In this document: positions 9,490-18,142 of the stretch, piece after piece
Layout of the letters: each line of letters begins with the position of its first letter
Position numbering within the stretch: the stretch's first letter is position 1
Origin: JAGWJU01 sp035533295
GTDB taxonomy: Bacteria > Elusimicrobiota > Elusimicrobia > UBA1565 > UBA9628
Assembly: GCA_035533295.1 (NCBI GenBank)
Contig: DATLUA010000016.1
Location: forward strand, 1-35,989
Length of the DNA: 35,989 bases
Reading direction: 5' to 3'
Notes under the pieces: generated by a model
Databases searched by the model: none
The model's input: only the letters and a program-made list of their open reading frames with translations
Told to the model about the DNA's origin: nothing
Made by a program: the position numbers and the translations under genes

Positions 9490-11636
9490 GTTCCGGTGTG
9501 GGCTGGAACCTTCGCCGTCTCGGGAACGTAGAAACGATCCACGTACTCCTTGACCATGCGGTTGCCGCAGAACCGCGGCGCGGTGGAGCGGATGGATTCC
9601 TTCATCACCTTGACCCAGCCGTGCGGAACGCGGTCCAAGCCCCGCTCGTAGAACAGCGGCACGACCTTCTTCTCCAGGGCGTCGTAAATCTCGCCCGCGT
9701 CGGCCGCGTCCCAGTCCGTTCCCGCGGGGCGCCCGCCGGGAACGCTGATGCCCCAGCCGTTGGCGCCGTTGAAGCCCTCCTCCCACCAGCCGTCCAGGAC
9801 GCTCAGGTTGGGCACGCCGTTGACGGCCGCCTTCTGGCCGCTGGTTCCGCAGGCTTCCAAGGGCGGCACGGGGTTGTTGAGCCACAAATCGCAGCCGTGA
9901 ACCAAATAGCGCGCCAGCTGCATGTCGTAGTCCTCCACGAAGGCGATGCGCCCGGCCGTGGCCGGATCCTTGGCCAGGTGGTATATCTGCTGGATGATGC
10001 TCTTGCCCGGGTCGTCGTCCGGGTGCGCCTTGCCCGCGAAAATAATCTGCACCGGGCGGTGAGGATTGAGCAGCAGGGCTTTGCAGCGCTCGATGTCCCT
10101 GAGCAAAAGCGCGGCGCGCTTGTAGCCGGCGAAGCGGCGGGCGAAGCCGATGGTCAAGGTCTCGGGCCCCAGCAAGGAGCCTTGGGCCAGGATTTGGGAC
10201 GGCTCGACCAAGCCCTTTCGCCAGCGCGCGCGCAGACGAATGCGCAAAAATGAAAACAAGGCGTCCTTGGCCTTTTGGTGCACGGCCCAAAGCTCCTCGT
10301 CGGGCACCGCCTCGATGAGCTGCCAAAGCCCCTCCTCGTCCTGGCTTTCCCACCAGTCAGCCCCCAGGTGCTTGGCGTAGAGTTTCGCCATGTCCTGCTC
10401 GAGCCACGTGGGCAAGTGGACGCCGTTGGTGACGGAGGCGATGGGCGCTTCCTCCTCGCTTTTGTCCGGCCAAAGCTTGGCCCACATGCGCCGGGAGACC
10501 GCGCCGTGGCGGCGGCTGACGGCGTTTCTCTTCCCGGCCAGCTTGAGCGCCAGGGCGGTCATGTTCCAGCCCGACTGGCCGGGCGCGCGGCCCAAATCCA
10601 GGAACTCGTCGCGCGACATTCCCAGGTCCTTCCAATAGTCCTTGAAGTATTCGGCCACGGCGTGCTCGTCAAAGACGTCGTGCCCGGCCTCGACCGGCGT
10701 GTGCGTGGTGAACACCGTGCTCTCCGCGACCGCCTTGAAGGCGTCGGGAAGCCCCTTGCCCGCGGCCACGGCCTCGCGCGCGAGCTCCAGGTAGAGAAAA
10801 GCCGAGTGCCCCTCATTGGCATGATAGACCGCCGCGGGAATCTTGAGCGCGCGCAAAAGCCTGACGCCGCCCAAGCCCAAAATGAGCTCCTGGCGCAGCC
10901 GCATGGAGCGGTCGCCGACGTAGAGGCGGCTGGAAATTTCCCGGTCGGACGGGGAATTGCCCTCCACGTTGGTGTCCATGAGATAAATCTTGACGCGGCC
11001 CAAGGCCACTTCCCAGACGGCCACCTTAAGCGACCAGGAGCCCAGGGTGAAGTCGAAAATGAAAGGCTCGCCGGACTCCGTCAAGACCGGGCGCGTGGGG
11101 GACAAATGCCAGTTGATGGGCTCGTAAACGTTCTGCTGCCAGCCGTCCGCGCTGATTCTCTGCTGCACGTAGCCCTGCGGATACATGAAGCCTGCGCCCA
11201 CCAGGGGAACGCCCAGGTCCGAGGCCGTCTTGCAGTGATCCCCGGCCAGGATGCCCAGGCCTCCGGAATACGTGCGCAGGGAATTGTGCAGGCCGAATTC
11301 CGCCGAAAAATAGGCCACGGCCTTGCCCGCGAATTCCGGATGGGCCTTCGCGAACCAAGTCTCCTCCATGCCCATGTAGCGATCGAACTGCCGGACCACC
11401 ACATCGTAGCGGGCCAAGAACTTCGGCTCCTGGGCTAAAACTTCGAGGCGCTTCTGGGACTGCTGCAGAAGATGGACGGGGTTGTAGTTCAAGCCCACCC
11501 AAAGGGCGCGGTCGATTTCCTTGAACAGCGCGCGGGCGTCCGGATGCCAGGACCACCACAAATTGTAGGCGAGGTCCTTCAAGCGGGAGAGCCTTTCCGG
11601 CACGCCCCAGGACGTATCGCTGCGAGCCTCAGACAT
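9486..11636 (-). CDS. glgP: Alpha-glucan (glycogen/maltodextrin) phosphorylase
   Basis: This 716-residue GT35 enzyme releases glucose-1-phosphate from alpha-1,4-glucans using pyridoxal phosphate. The N-terminal ~110 residues (LAYNLWWSWHPDARALF) are the DUF3417 region typical of the short bacterial/archaeal GlgP type. The PLP lysine is K602 in EACGTSGQKAAVNG, a slight variant of the usual EASGTSGMKA. FSAEFGLHNSL and HANEGHSAFL are active-site segments. A strong GGAGGG ribosome-binding site precedes ATG 11636. It follows the dehydrogenase gene by 17 bp and is probably co-transcribed. It likely serves glycogen turnover. Confidence 0.95.
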   Translation of the reverse strand: MSEARSDTSWGVPERLSRLKDLAYNLWWSWHPDARALFKEIDRALWVGLNYNPVHLLQQSQKRLEVLAQEPKFLARYDVVVRQFDRYMGMEETWFAKAHPEFAGKAVAYFSAEFGLHNSLRTYSGGLGILAGDHCKTASDLGVPLVGAGFMYPQGYVQQRISADGWQQNVYEPINWHLSPTRPVLTESGEPFIFDFTLGSWSLKVAVWEVALGRVKIYLMDTNVEGNSPSDREISSRLYVGDRSMRLRQELILGLGGVRLLRALKIPAAVYHANEGHSAFLYLELAREAVAAGKGLPDAFKAVAESTVFTTHTPVEAGHDVFDEHAVAEYFKDYWKDLGMSRDEFLDLGRAPGQSGWNMTALALKLAGKRNAVSRRHGAVSRRMWAKLWPDKSEEEAPIASVTNGVHLPTWLEQDMAKLYAKHLGADWWESQDEEGLWQLIEAVPDEELWAVHQKAKDALFSFLRIRLRARWRKGLVEPSQILAQGSLLGPETLTIGFARRFAGYKRAALLLRDIERCKALLLNPHRPVQIIFAGKAHPDDDPGKSIIQQIYHLAKDPATAGRIAFVEDYDMQLARYLVHGCDLWLNNPVPPLEACGTSGQKAAVNGVPNLSVLDGWWEEGFNGANGWGISVPGGRPAGTDWDAADAGEIYDALEKKVVPLFYERGLDRVPHGWVKVMKESIRSTAPRFCGNRMVKEYVDRFYVPETAKVPAHTGT

Positions 11637-11653
11637 GGTTAACCCTCCGATGT

Positions 11654-12646
11654 TTAAGAAGCGGGCGCTAGGCGCGAAATTCCCGGGTTGACGGGATGCT
11701 TCGGCGGACGGCCCAGGGCCAAAGCGTCGACCAGGGCCTGCGCCGCCATCATCCCCATCTTGGACCTGGTCTCCAGCGACGCGCTGGCCAGGTGCGGGGC
11801 CAAAACCACATTGGGCAGCTTGGCCAGCCCCGCCGCCATCTTGGGCTCGCGCTCGTACACGTCGAGCGCCGCGCCGCGAAGCCGTCCCTTTTTAAGCGCC
11901 GCGACCAGCGCGGCCTCGTCCACCATCGGACCGCGCGCCGCGTTGATGAGATAGGCGGAAGGCTTCATGAGCGCCAGGGCTTTCCCGTCGATGAGCTGCC
12001 GCGTCGCGGCGTCCAAGGCCGCGTGCAGGCTGAGGTAATCCGCCTGCCGCAGGACATCCTTCAACTCGGCGTAGCACGCGCCCAAATCGTTTTCTATTTC
12101 AGGAAAGACGCGCTGCACGTCGTAATAAAGCACGTTCATGGAAAATCCCTTGGCCCGCCGGGCCACGGCTTGGCCGATGCGCCCGAAGCCCACGATGCCC
12201 AGCGTCTTGCCATGGACGTCGCTGCCCAGCATCATGAGTGGATCCCATCCCTTATAGCGCCCGGCGCGCATGAACTTGTCCCCCTCGACCACGCGGCGCG
12301 CCGCGGCTAAAAGCAGCGCCCAAGTGAAATCCGCGGTCGTCTCGGTCAGAACCCCGGGAGTGTTCGCGACCAGAATCCCGCGGCGCGCGCAGGCGGGAAC
12401 GTCGATATGGTCAAAACCCACGGAGTAGGTGGAAACGATCTTGAGCCCGGGCGCGGCGGCTAAAAGGGCCTCGTCCACGCGCTCGGTCAGGACGCATAAA
12501 AGGCCCGATTTATTTTTTATTTTACGCAGGAATTCCGACCGCGGGATAGCCGTATCCCGGCCCCGGTAATCGACCTCGAAATGGGAGGACAAGAGCCGCA
12601 GGGCTTCTTCGGGAATGCGCCGCGTGACCAAAACCTTCGAACGCAT
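11654..12646 (-). CDS. D-2-hydroxyacid dehydrogenase (glyoxylate/hydroxypyruvate reductase type)
   Basis: This 330-residue NAD(P)-dependent enzyme has the STYSVGFDHID substrate-side motif, the nucleotide-binding GFGRIGQAVARRA, catalytic Arg in INAARGPMVDE, Glu in DVYEREP and catalytic His (H285) in APHLASAS. The pattern fits the glyoxylate/hydroxypyruvate/D-glycerate branch of the family better than 3-phosphoglycerate dehydrogenase, because there is no ACT-domain tail. The exact substrate is not predictable. It is divergent from dus with only 28 bp between start codons and upstream of glgP in the same direction. Confidence 0.9.
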   Translation of the reverse strand: MRSKVLVTRRIPEEALRLLSSHFEVDYRGRDTAIPRSEFLRKIKNKSGLLCVLTERVDEALLAAAPGLKIVSTYSVGFDHIDVPACARRGILVANTPGVLTETTADFTWALLLAAARRVVEGDKFMRAGRYKGWDPLMMLGSDVHGKTLGIVGFGRIGQAVARRAKGFSMNVLYYDVQRVFPEIENDLGACYAELKDVLRQADYLSLHAALDAATRQLIDGKALALMKPSAYLINAARGPMVDEAALVAALKKGRLRGAALDVYEREPKMAAGLAKLPNVVLAPHLASASLETRSKMGMMAAQALVDALALGRPPKHPVNPGISRLAPAS

Positions 12647-12674
12647 GGGTGAGCCGCTATAGTATCATATTTGC
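12647..12674. promoter_or_regulatory. 28-bp divergent promoter core with overlapping -10 boxes
   Basis: The gap contains TATAGTATCATA. On the plus strand TATCAT (12663-12668) ends 6 bp before the dus ATG. On the minus strand TACTAT (12664-12659) ends 12 bp before the dehydrogenase ATG. Both polymerases would contact the same few bases, and each -35 would lie inside the opposite gene, so the two promoters should exclude each other. Confidence 0.45.
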
Positions 12675-13697
12675 ATGGACCTCTCGGTCGAGTCGCTGCT
12701 CAAGAGCTCTCCCGTCATCCAGTCGCCCATGGCGGCCTGCACGGACTTGCCCTTCCGGCTGGTGGCCCGGGAACGCGGGCTGGCCTTTTCCTTCTTGGAG
12801 ATGGTCTCGGCCCAAGCCCTGGTGCGCGACAACGAGAAGACCAAGCGCCTTCTGCAAAGCGCGCCGCAGGACCGCCCCCTGGGCGCGCAGCTCCTGGGCT
12901 GCGACCCCGCCGTCATGGCCGAAGCCGCGCGGATCATCGAGGACATGGGGTTCGACTGGCTGGACTTGAACCTGGGCTGCCCCGTGCGCAAGGTGACGGC
13001 CAACGGCGAGGGCGCGGCCCTTCTCAAGGAGCCGGACAAGGCCGCGGCGATTTTCCGCGCGGTCAAGCGGGCGGTCAAAAAAATCCCGGTCACCGTGAAA
13101 ACCAGGAAGGGCTTCGAGAACGAAAGCGGGGACGAGGCCGTGGCCGTCGCCGTGCGGGCCGAGGCGGAAGGCCTTTCCGCCGTCACCATCCACGGCCGCA
13201 CGCAAAAGCAGGGCTACTCCGGGCGCTCGGACTACGCCGCCATCGGCAAGGTCAAGGCCGCGGTCAAGATTCCGGTCATCGGCAACGGGGACGTGGCCGG
13301 CGCCGAGGACGCGCTGCGCCTCAAGAAAGAAAGCGGCTGCGACGGGGTCATGATCGGCCGCGGGGGCCTGGGCAACCCGTGGATTTACAAGACGCTGGAG
13401 AGCGTCATGCGCGGCGAGAACGCCCCGCCCTACGTGCCCGGCGTCGCGGAGCGCCGGGAAACCCTCCTCAAGCATCTCGACTACGAGGTCCGCTATTGCG
13501 GCGAGCGCCGGGCCGCGCTCAACATGCGGCGCATCACGGTCTGGTACACGGCGGGGCTGCCCGGCAACAAGCCGCTGCGCGTCGCGGTCTGCGGCGCCAT
13601 GGACTGCGCCGAAATTCGCCGGCTCATCGAGGATTATTTCTCCGCCCTGCCGGAGAACGTGCCGCCGCCGCAAGCGCCGCTGCTCTTGGGCGAATAG
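12675..13697 (+). CDS. dusB: tRNA-dihydrouridine synthase
   Basis: This 340-residue FMN enzyme reduces uridine to dihydrouridine in tRNA. It has SPMAACTDLPFR at the start of the TIM barrel, the catalytic cysteine C102 in NLGCPVRKV, IHGRTQKQGYSG for phosphate binding and MIGRGGLGNPW, followed by the helical tRNA-binding domain (RYCGERRAALNMRRITVWY). These match the DusB branch, the usual single Dus in many bacteria. The symbol is by similarity of pattern. It is convergent with the DUF1015 gene, with 12 bp between stops. Confidence 0.92.
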   Translation: MDLSVESLLKSSPVIQSPMAACTDLPFRLVARERGLAFSFLEMVSAQALVRDNEKTKRLLQSAPQDRPLGAQLLGCDPAVMAEAARIIEDMGFDWLDLNLGCPVRKVTANGEGAALLKEPDKAAAIFRAVKRAVKKIPVTVKTRKGFENESGDEAVAVAVRAEAEGLSAVTIHGRTQKQGYSGRSDYAAIGKVKAAVKIPVIGNGDVAGAEDALRLKKESGCDGVMIGRGGLGNPWIYKTLESVMRGENAPPYVPGVAERRETLLKHLDYEVRYCGERRAALNMRRITVWYTAGLPGNKPLRVAVCGAMDCAEIRRLIEDYFSALPENVPPPQAPLLLGE

Positions 13698-13709
13698 CTC
13701 CCAACAACA

Positions 13710-14873
13710 TCAGGACGCGGCCTTAAAGACCAGGCCGGCAGGAACCTTGGGGTAAAAATAGGTCGACTTCGGAGGCAAAAGCCCGACCGCGGCCACGGCC
13801 CGGCGAATTTGCGCCGCGGGAAAAGGCTTGACCAAAACGGCGCTCGAACGCCCGGAACGCGCCCAGGACGCGGCCTTGTCCGCGTCAGGCGTGTAGCGGA
13901 TGTCCTCGGGACGCACGCCCGCGAACAGAACGCGGTTCAACCACTCCACGCCGAGGCCGCTTTTGCAGCCGGCGGCGCTTTTAGGCTCCGCCAGGAGAAA
14001 ATCGCCGTCGAAAAGCCCGTAGGCGTAGGGATTTTTAGAGGCCGCGAGCCGCGCCGACAAAACCCGCAGCGACGGGCAGGACGTCACGCGGCACCGGCTT
14101 TGCGAGGCCTCGCGCCACGAACGGCCGGCCACGACGCGGTGCGTGGGCAGCACCACGAGGCCGGAATCCTCCTCCGGGCAAAAATACGCCAGAACGCTTC
14201 GGGCCTGCGGCCGCCGCGTCATGCCCCAGTAGCGCCGGGCCACCTCGCAGCGGTGGTGGCCGTCCGCGATGAGTATTTTTTGAGAAGCGACGAGCCTGGG
14301 TAAAAGCCGCGCCAGCTTTCCGCCGTCTATTCTCCACAAGCGGTAGGCAACGCCGTCTAAATGCCCGGAGGCGTCCGGCTTTTTCCAGCGCGCGGCGGCC
14401 AGGGCGCGGCGCGCGCGGCCCGAAGGATCCTTGAACAGCCCGAAAATCGGGCTGGTGTTGACGCGCAGGGCCCGCAGAAGCTTCAAGCGCTCGGCCTTGG
14501 GTTTGGAGAGGGTTTTTTCATGGGCTAGAATGTCCTTTCCCGCCCGGCGCACCTCCAACGCGGCGAAAAATCCGCGGCGGCGAAAACTTTTCCCCCGCCG
14601 GTAAAACATTTCCTCGCAAACGTAGAAAGAGGGCGCTGCGTCTCCGATGATCATCCCGTCTTTTTTCCACCGCTTCCAAACGCCGGCGGCCGCGCGATAG
14701 CGGTTTGGCCCCGCGCCTCGCGGCAGCTCCACGTCAATGGCATTGACCGGATGGCGCCGCAGGTCCGCCGCCTGTTCCGGCGAGATGACGTCGTAGGGCG
14801 GGCACAGCGCGCGGGACAGCGGCGCTTTGCGGGGGTCAAAGCGCAGGGCGGCGAAAGGAGAAATTTTGGCCAC
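13710..14873 (-). CDS. DUF1015 family protein
   Basis: This 387-residue protein shows the conserved DUF1015 features: CPPYDVIS near the start, an HEKTL segment, and the motif IADGHHRCEVARRYW with FCPEEDSGLVVLPTHR after it. The family is widespread, often annotated as SerC-associated or uncharacterised, and its biochemical role is not established. The HEKT and DGHHR motifs suggest a nucleotide- or phosphate-handling site, but that is inference. It starts with GTG at 14873. The region back to adh is 65 bp and holds promoters for both directions, with a minus-strand TAAATA as a possible -10. Confidence 0.88.
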   Translation of the reverse strand: MAKISPFAALRFDPRKAPLSRALCPPYDVISPEQAADLRRHPVNAIDVELPRGAGPNRYRAAAGVWKRWKKDGMIIGDAAPSFYVCEEMFYRRGKSFRRRGFFAALEVRRAGKDILAHEKTLSKPKAERLKLLRALRVNTSPIFGLFKDPSGRARRALAAARWKKPDASGHLDGVAYRLWRIDGGKLARLLPRLVASQKILIADGHHRCEVARRYWGMTRRPQARSVLAYFCPEEDSGLVVLPTHRVVAGRSWREASQSRCRVTSCPSLRVLSARLAASKNPYAYGLFDGDFLLAEPKSAAGCKSGLGVEWLNRVLFAGVRPEDIRYTPDADKAASWARSGRSSAVLVKPFPAAQIRRAVAAVGLLPPKSTYFYPKVPAGLVFKAAS

Positions 14874-14900
14874 GGGCCATCTTCCCTATTTACCGCGCTT

Positions 14901-14931
14901 TTGTCAACGTCTCGGGGAAATGTTCTAGAAT
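14901..14931 (+). promoter_or_regulatory. Promoter for the alcohol dehydrogenase gene
   Basis: TTGTCA (14901-14906) and TAGAAT (14926-14931) are separated by 19 bp, which is long. The -10 box ends 7 bp before ATG 14939, and the intervening bases (AATCAAA) hold no ribosome-binding site, so the mRNA is probably leaderless. Confidence 0.5.
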
Positions 14932-14938
14932 AATCAAA

Positions 14939-15982
14939 ATGTTCGATGTCCGCGGCTACGCCGCCAAAAACGCCGGTTCCCGCTTGGAGCCATTCTCATT
15001 TTCCCGCCGAGATCCCGGCGACAAGGATATCGTCATCGACGTCGCCTACTGCGGCATCTGCCATTCGGACGTGCACCAAGCCCGGGATGAATGGGGCGGC
15101 GCGGCCTTCCCCATGGTCCCGGGCCATGAAATCGCCGGCCGGGTGTCCCGTATCGGCAAAAAAGTCGCCGAATTCAAGGTCGGCGACGCGGCCGGCGTGG
15201 GCTGCCTGGTCGATTCCTGCCGGAAATGCCCCAGCTGCCGCGCGCACCTTGAGCAGCACTGCGAGGGACGCATATCGTTTACCTACAACAGCACGGAACA
15301 GGACGGCAAAACCCCGACCCACGGGGGCTACTCGTCCCAAATCGTGGTGGACGAGGCCTTCGCGCTCAAAATCAAGACCGGGGAACCCTTGGATGCGACG
15401 GCCCCGCTTCTCTGCGCCGGCATCACCACCTACTCACCCTTGAAGCGCTTCGGCGCACGCCCAGGCTCGCGCGTGGGCATCATGGGGCTGGGAGGTCTCG
15501 GCCACATGGCGGTCAAAATCGCGGCCGCCTTGGGCGCCGAGGTCTTCGTCCTAAGCGGCTCCAAATCCAAGCAGGCCGACGCCAAGCGCCTGGGCGCGCA
15601 TGAGTTCGTCTTGACCTCGGACGCGGCCGCCATGCAGCCCTTGGCCGGCAGGCTCGATCTCATCGTCGACACGGTATCCGCCAAGCACGATCTCAACGCC
15701 TGCCTGAACCTTCTGCGCCGCGAAGGAACGCTGGCCTTGGTGGGCGCCTCGCCGCAGCCGCTCGAGTTCGGAACGCTCCCGCTCATCACCTCGCGCCGGT
15801 TCATCGCCGGCTCCCTTATCGGGGGAATCGCGGAAACCCAGGAAATGCTGGATTTTTGCGCCGCCAATAAAATTCGCGCCGACGTGGAGACCATCTCAAT
15901 GACGGAAGTCAACGCCGCCTACGAGCGCCTGCTCAAAGGGGACGTCCGCTACCGCTTCTCCATCGACATGAAGACCCTCTAG
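14939..15982 (+). CDS. Zinc-dependent alcohol/aldehyde dehydrogenase (YahK/CAD type)
   Basis: This 347-residue medium-chain dehydrogenase has catalytic zinc ligands in CGICHSD (C38) and VPGHE, a four-cysteine structural zinc loop (CRKCPSCRAHLEQHC) and the Rossmann motif GLGGLGHMAVK. The overall pattern matches the cinnamyl-alcohol/YahK group, NADPH-dependent reductases of broad aldehyde range. The natural substrate cannot be inferred. It stands alone at its 5' end and runs 13 bp ahead of nadD, so read-through into the next operon is possible. Confidence 0.92.
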   Translation: MFDVRGYAAKNAGSRLEPFSFSRRDPGDKDIVIDVAYCGICHSDVHQARDEWGGAAFPMVPGHEIAGRVSRIGKKVAEFKVGDAAGVGCLVDSCRKCPSCRAHLEQHCEGRISFTYNSTEQDGKTPTHGGYSSQIVVDEAFALKIKTGEPLDATAPLLCAGITTYSPLKRFGARPGSRVGIMGLGGLGHMAVKIAAALGAEVFVLSGSKSKQADAKRLGAHEFVLTSDAAAMQPLAGRLDLIVDTVSAKHDLNACLNLLRREGTLALVGASPQPLEFGTLPLITSRRFIAGSLIGGIAETQEMLDFCAANKIRADVETISMTEVNAAYERLLKGDVRYRFSIDMKTL

Positions 15983-15995
15983 GCCGGCCCCGTTG

Positions 15996-17132
15996 ATGCC
16001 ATTCAAAATCCTCGTTTTCGGCGGCAGCTTCGATCCGCCGCACAAAGGGCACCTGGCCCTTTTATCCGCGGCGCTTGACCATCTCAAGCCCGATCTAGCC
16101 TTCATCGTGCCGGCTTATCAAGCGCCGCTTAAAGGCGCGCCTGCCGCGCCCGCGGCGGAGCGTCTAAAACTCGCGCGATTGGGACTGCTGGAGCTTTCGC
16201 CGCTGAAATGGAGGCGAAAAATCCGCATCGATTCCGGCGAAATATCCAGCCGGCGCCAAGTTTACACCTTCGAGACCCTAAGGCGGCTTCGAAAAAAATA
16301 TCCGCGCGCCGAATTTCACTTCGCCGTCGGGACGGACGCGGCCGCGAGTTTCGGCCTCTGGAAAAACCAGCGCGAACTCAGGGCGTCCTGCCGCTGGTGG
16401 AGCGCCGGCCGTCCCGGCTCTTCCGCGGGCATCCCTCCATTTTTCAAAAAAATTCCAGGGTGGATGCCGGATATTTCATCGACCCGAGCCCGCGAGGCTT
16501 TGGCCTTGGGGCTCGATGCCCGCGCCTGGCTCGCCAAGAACGTCGCCCGCCACATCGAGTCCCGAAGACTTTATGGGCTGGCGCTTTTAGGAGAGCTCAA
16601 GAAATCCCTGTCACCCGAGCGCTTCGCCCACACGCTGGCGGTGGCGGGCTGGGCTCAATCCCTCGCCGCGCGCTGGGGCGCGAATCCCGATGACGCGCGC
16701 TTGGCCGGACTGCTGCACGATTGGGGCCGCGCCGTGCCCGTCCCCCGGATGCCTGATTACGCCCGCGCGCGGCGCCTGAAGGTTCCGCGCCTGAATGATA
16801 TCGCCCGCCGCCAGCCGCTGCTGCTCCACGCCTACATCAGCGAGGACATGGCCCGGCGCCGCGGCCTGGGCGGACCCGCCGTGCGCCAAGCCGTCAGGCG
16901 GCACACCTTGGGCGGCCGAGGCATGACGCGGCTCGACCGCATCCTCTACGTCGCCGACGCCTGCTCGCCGGACAGGAGCTACGCCGGCGCCGCGGGCCTG
17001 CGGCGCTTGGCGCTCAAAGACTTGAACTCGGCATTCTCGGGATGCCTGAGAATGAAAATTGAGCACGCGTTATCGCGCGGCTCCTGGATTCACCCGCTGA
17101 CGGTGTCCTTATGGAACAGCCGCGCCGATTAA
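15996..17132 (+). CDS. nadD-yqeK: Fused nicotinate-nucleotide adenylyltransferase and YqeK HD-domain hydrolase
   Basis: The first ~185 residues are NadD, with GGSFDPPHKGH for ATP binding and ISSTRARE near its end. It adenylates nicotinate mononucleotide in NAD synthesis. A second domain from about residue 195 has FAHTLAVAGWA, LLHDWGRA (H241, D242), a mid-domain LLLHAYISED and the ILYVADACSPDR segment. This is the YqeK HD family, known in other bacteria to split Ap4A symmetrically. The two are usually separate adjacent genes; here they are one ORF of 378 residues. The middle of NadD (residues ~125-160) is shorter than usual. ATG 15996 is preferred to TTG 15993. No clear ribosome-binding site is seen. 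Confidence 0.88.
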   Translation: MPFKILVFGGSFDPPHKGHLALLSAALDHLKPDLAFIVPAYQAPLKGAPAAPAAERLKLARLGLLELSPLKWRRKIRIDSGEISSRRQVYTFETLRRLRKKYPRAEFHFAVGTDAAASFGLWKNQRELRASCRWWSAGRPGSSAGIPPFFKKIPGWMPDISSTRAREALALGLDARAWLAKNVARHIESRRLYGLALLGELKKSLSPERFAHTLAVAGWAQSLAARWGANPDDARLAGLLHDWGRAVPVPRMPDYARARRLKVPRLNDIARRQPLLLHAYISEDMARRRGLGGPAVRQAVRRHTLGGRGMTRLDRILYVADACSPDRSYAGAAGLRRLALKDLNSAFSGCLRMKIEHALSRGSWIHPLTVSLWNSRAD

Positions 17133-18142
17133 CCCTCGCGGAGCGCGCCCTGGGCCTGGCCCTTTTGGCCGCGGCGGCGCTCGTCGGATTTTTGGAGAGC
17201 CGCTCGCCCATGGCCGAGGCGGCCCGGGCGCACAGGCCCTGGCTGTTCTTCCTGGCCCTCGACTCATCGCCCGTCCAAGGCCCGCCGGAGCTTTTTCTCG
17301 GAATTTACAATTCGCGCCGACCCGCGGTCCATCTCGTTTACCTGCCTGGCGACACCCGGATATCCGGATGGCGGACGCTCGACGCGGTTTACCAGGAGGC
17401 GTTCGCCAGCAAAGGCATTCCCCGACTCGCGGAACAAGCCGAATCCCGCGCCGCGAGCGAATGGCTCTCGAAAATTCCCGCGCTGGCCGGCGCGAAACCC
17501 TCCTTTATCCGAGGCGTCGCCGCTCCGGGCGATCTGCAGCCCGTTCAGGCGGCCGACTGGATTGGACGGCCGGCAAGAAATCTCTTTCTCCTTCCTTTTT
17601 TTCTCAAGGCTCTGCGGACTTCAATCACGAGAAATCATGAAGGCGCCATCGATGCTTCGACGGAACCCACGCCCCTCAACGGCCTGGACCGCCTCTTCCT
17701 TGCCCTGCGCCTAGCCCAAATCCCCAAGGACAACATCATTCCCGCCTGGCTTCCGGACAGGCAGGACGTCCGCTCTGATTTTTTTGGAAGGCTTGTCTCC
17801 GGCCGGGAGCCGCGGCCTCACCCGGGCCCGGTGACGGTCGAAATCGAGAACGCGGCCGGGATTTCCGGCCTCGCTTTCGACGCCACAAAAATTCTAAGAT
17901 CGCGTGGCGCCGACGTGGTCAGCGAGAGCAACGCGCCCGAAGATGGCGGCCGCACGGTCATTTACGATCGGACGGGGCGCATCGAAAACGCCCGGGCCGT
18001 CTCGCGCATGCTCTCCTGCCCTTCGGCCGAAGTCATGACGCGGGTGGACCCGAGCCGGCTGGTGGACGTGAGCGTCATCCTGGCCCGGGACTGCTCGCAT
18101 GCCGCCAAGGAGACAAGCGCATGGAGCTCGTCGAAATCTTAA
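17111..18142 (+). CDS. LytR C-terminal domain protein, membrane-anchored
   Basis: This 343-residue protein has one N-terminal membrane helix (about residues 12-28), a long middle domain with LVYLPGDTRISG that resembles a degenerate LytR-CpsA-Psr fold, and a C-terminal LytR_C domain (VTVEIENAAGISGLA to VSVILARDC). LCP proteins attach glycopolymers to the cell wall. The arginines and aspartates needed by that core are not clearly all present, so catalysis is doubtful. The position after nadD-yqeK and before rsfS is the common bacterial order. It overlaps its upstream neighbour by 22 bp and pilT by 22 bp. Confidence 0.72.
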   Translation: MEQPRRLTLAERALGLALLAAAALVGFLESRSPMAEAARAHRPWLFFLALDSSPVQGPPELFLGIYNSRRPAVHLVYLPGDTRISGWRTLDAVYQEAFASKGIPRLAEQAESRAASEWLSKIPALAGAKPSFIRGVAAPGDLQPVQAADWIGRPARNLFLLPFFLKALRTSITRNHEGAIDASTEPTPLNGLDRLFLALRLAQIPKDNIIPAWLPDRQDVRSDFFGRLVSGREPRPHPGPVTVEIENAAGISGLAFDATKILRSRGADVVSESNAPEDGGRTVIYDRTGRIENARAVSRMLSCPSAEVMTRVDPSRLVDVSVILARDCSHAAKETSAWSSSKS

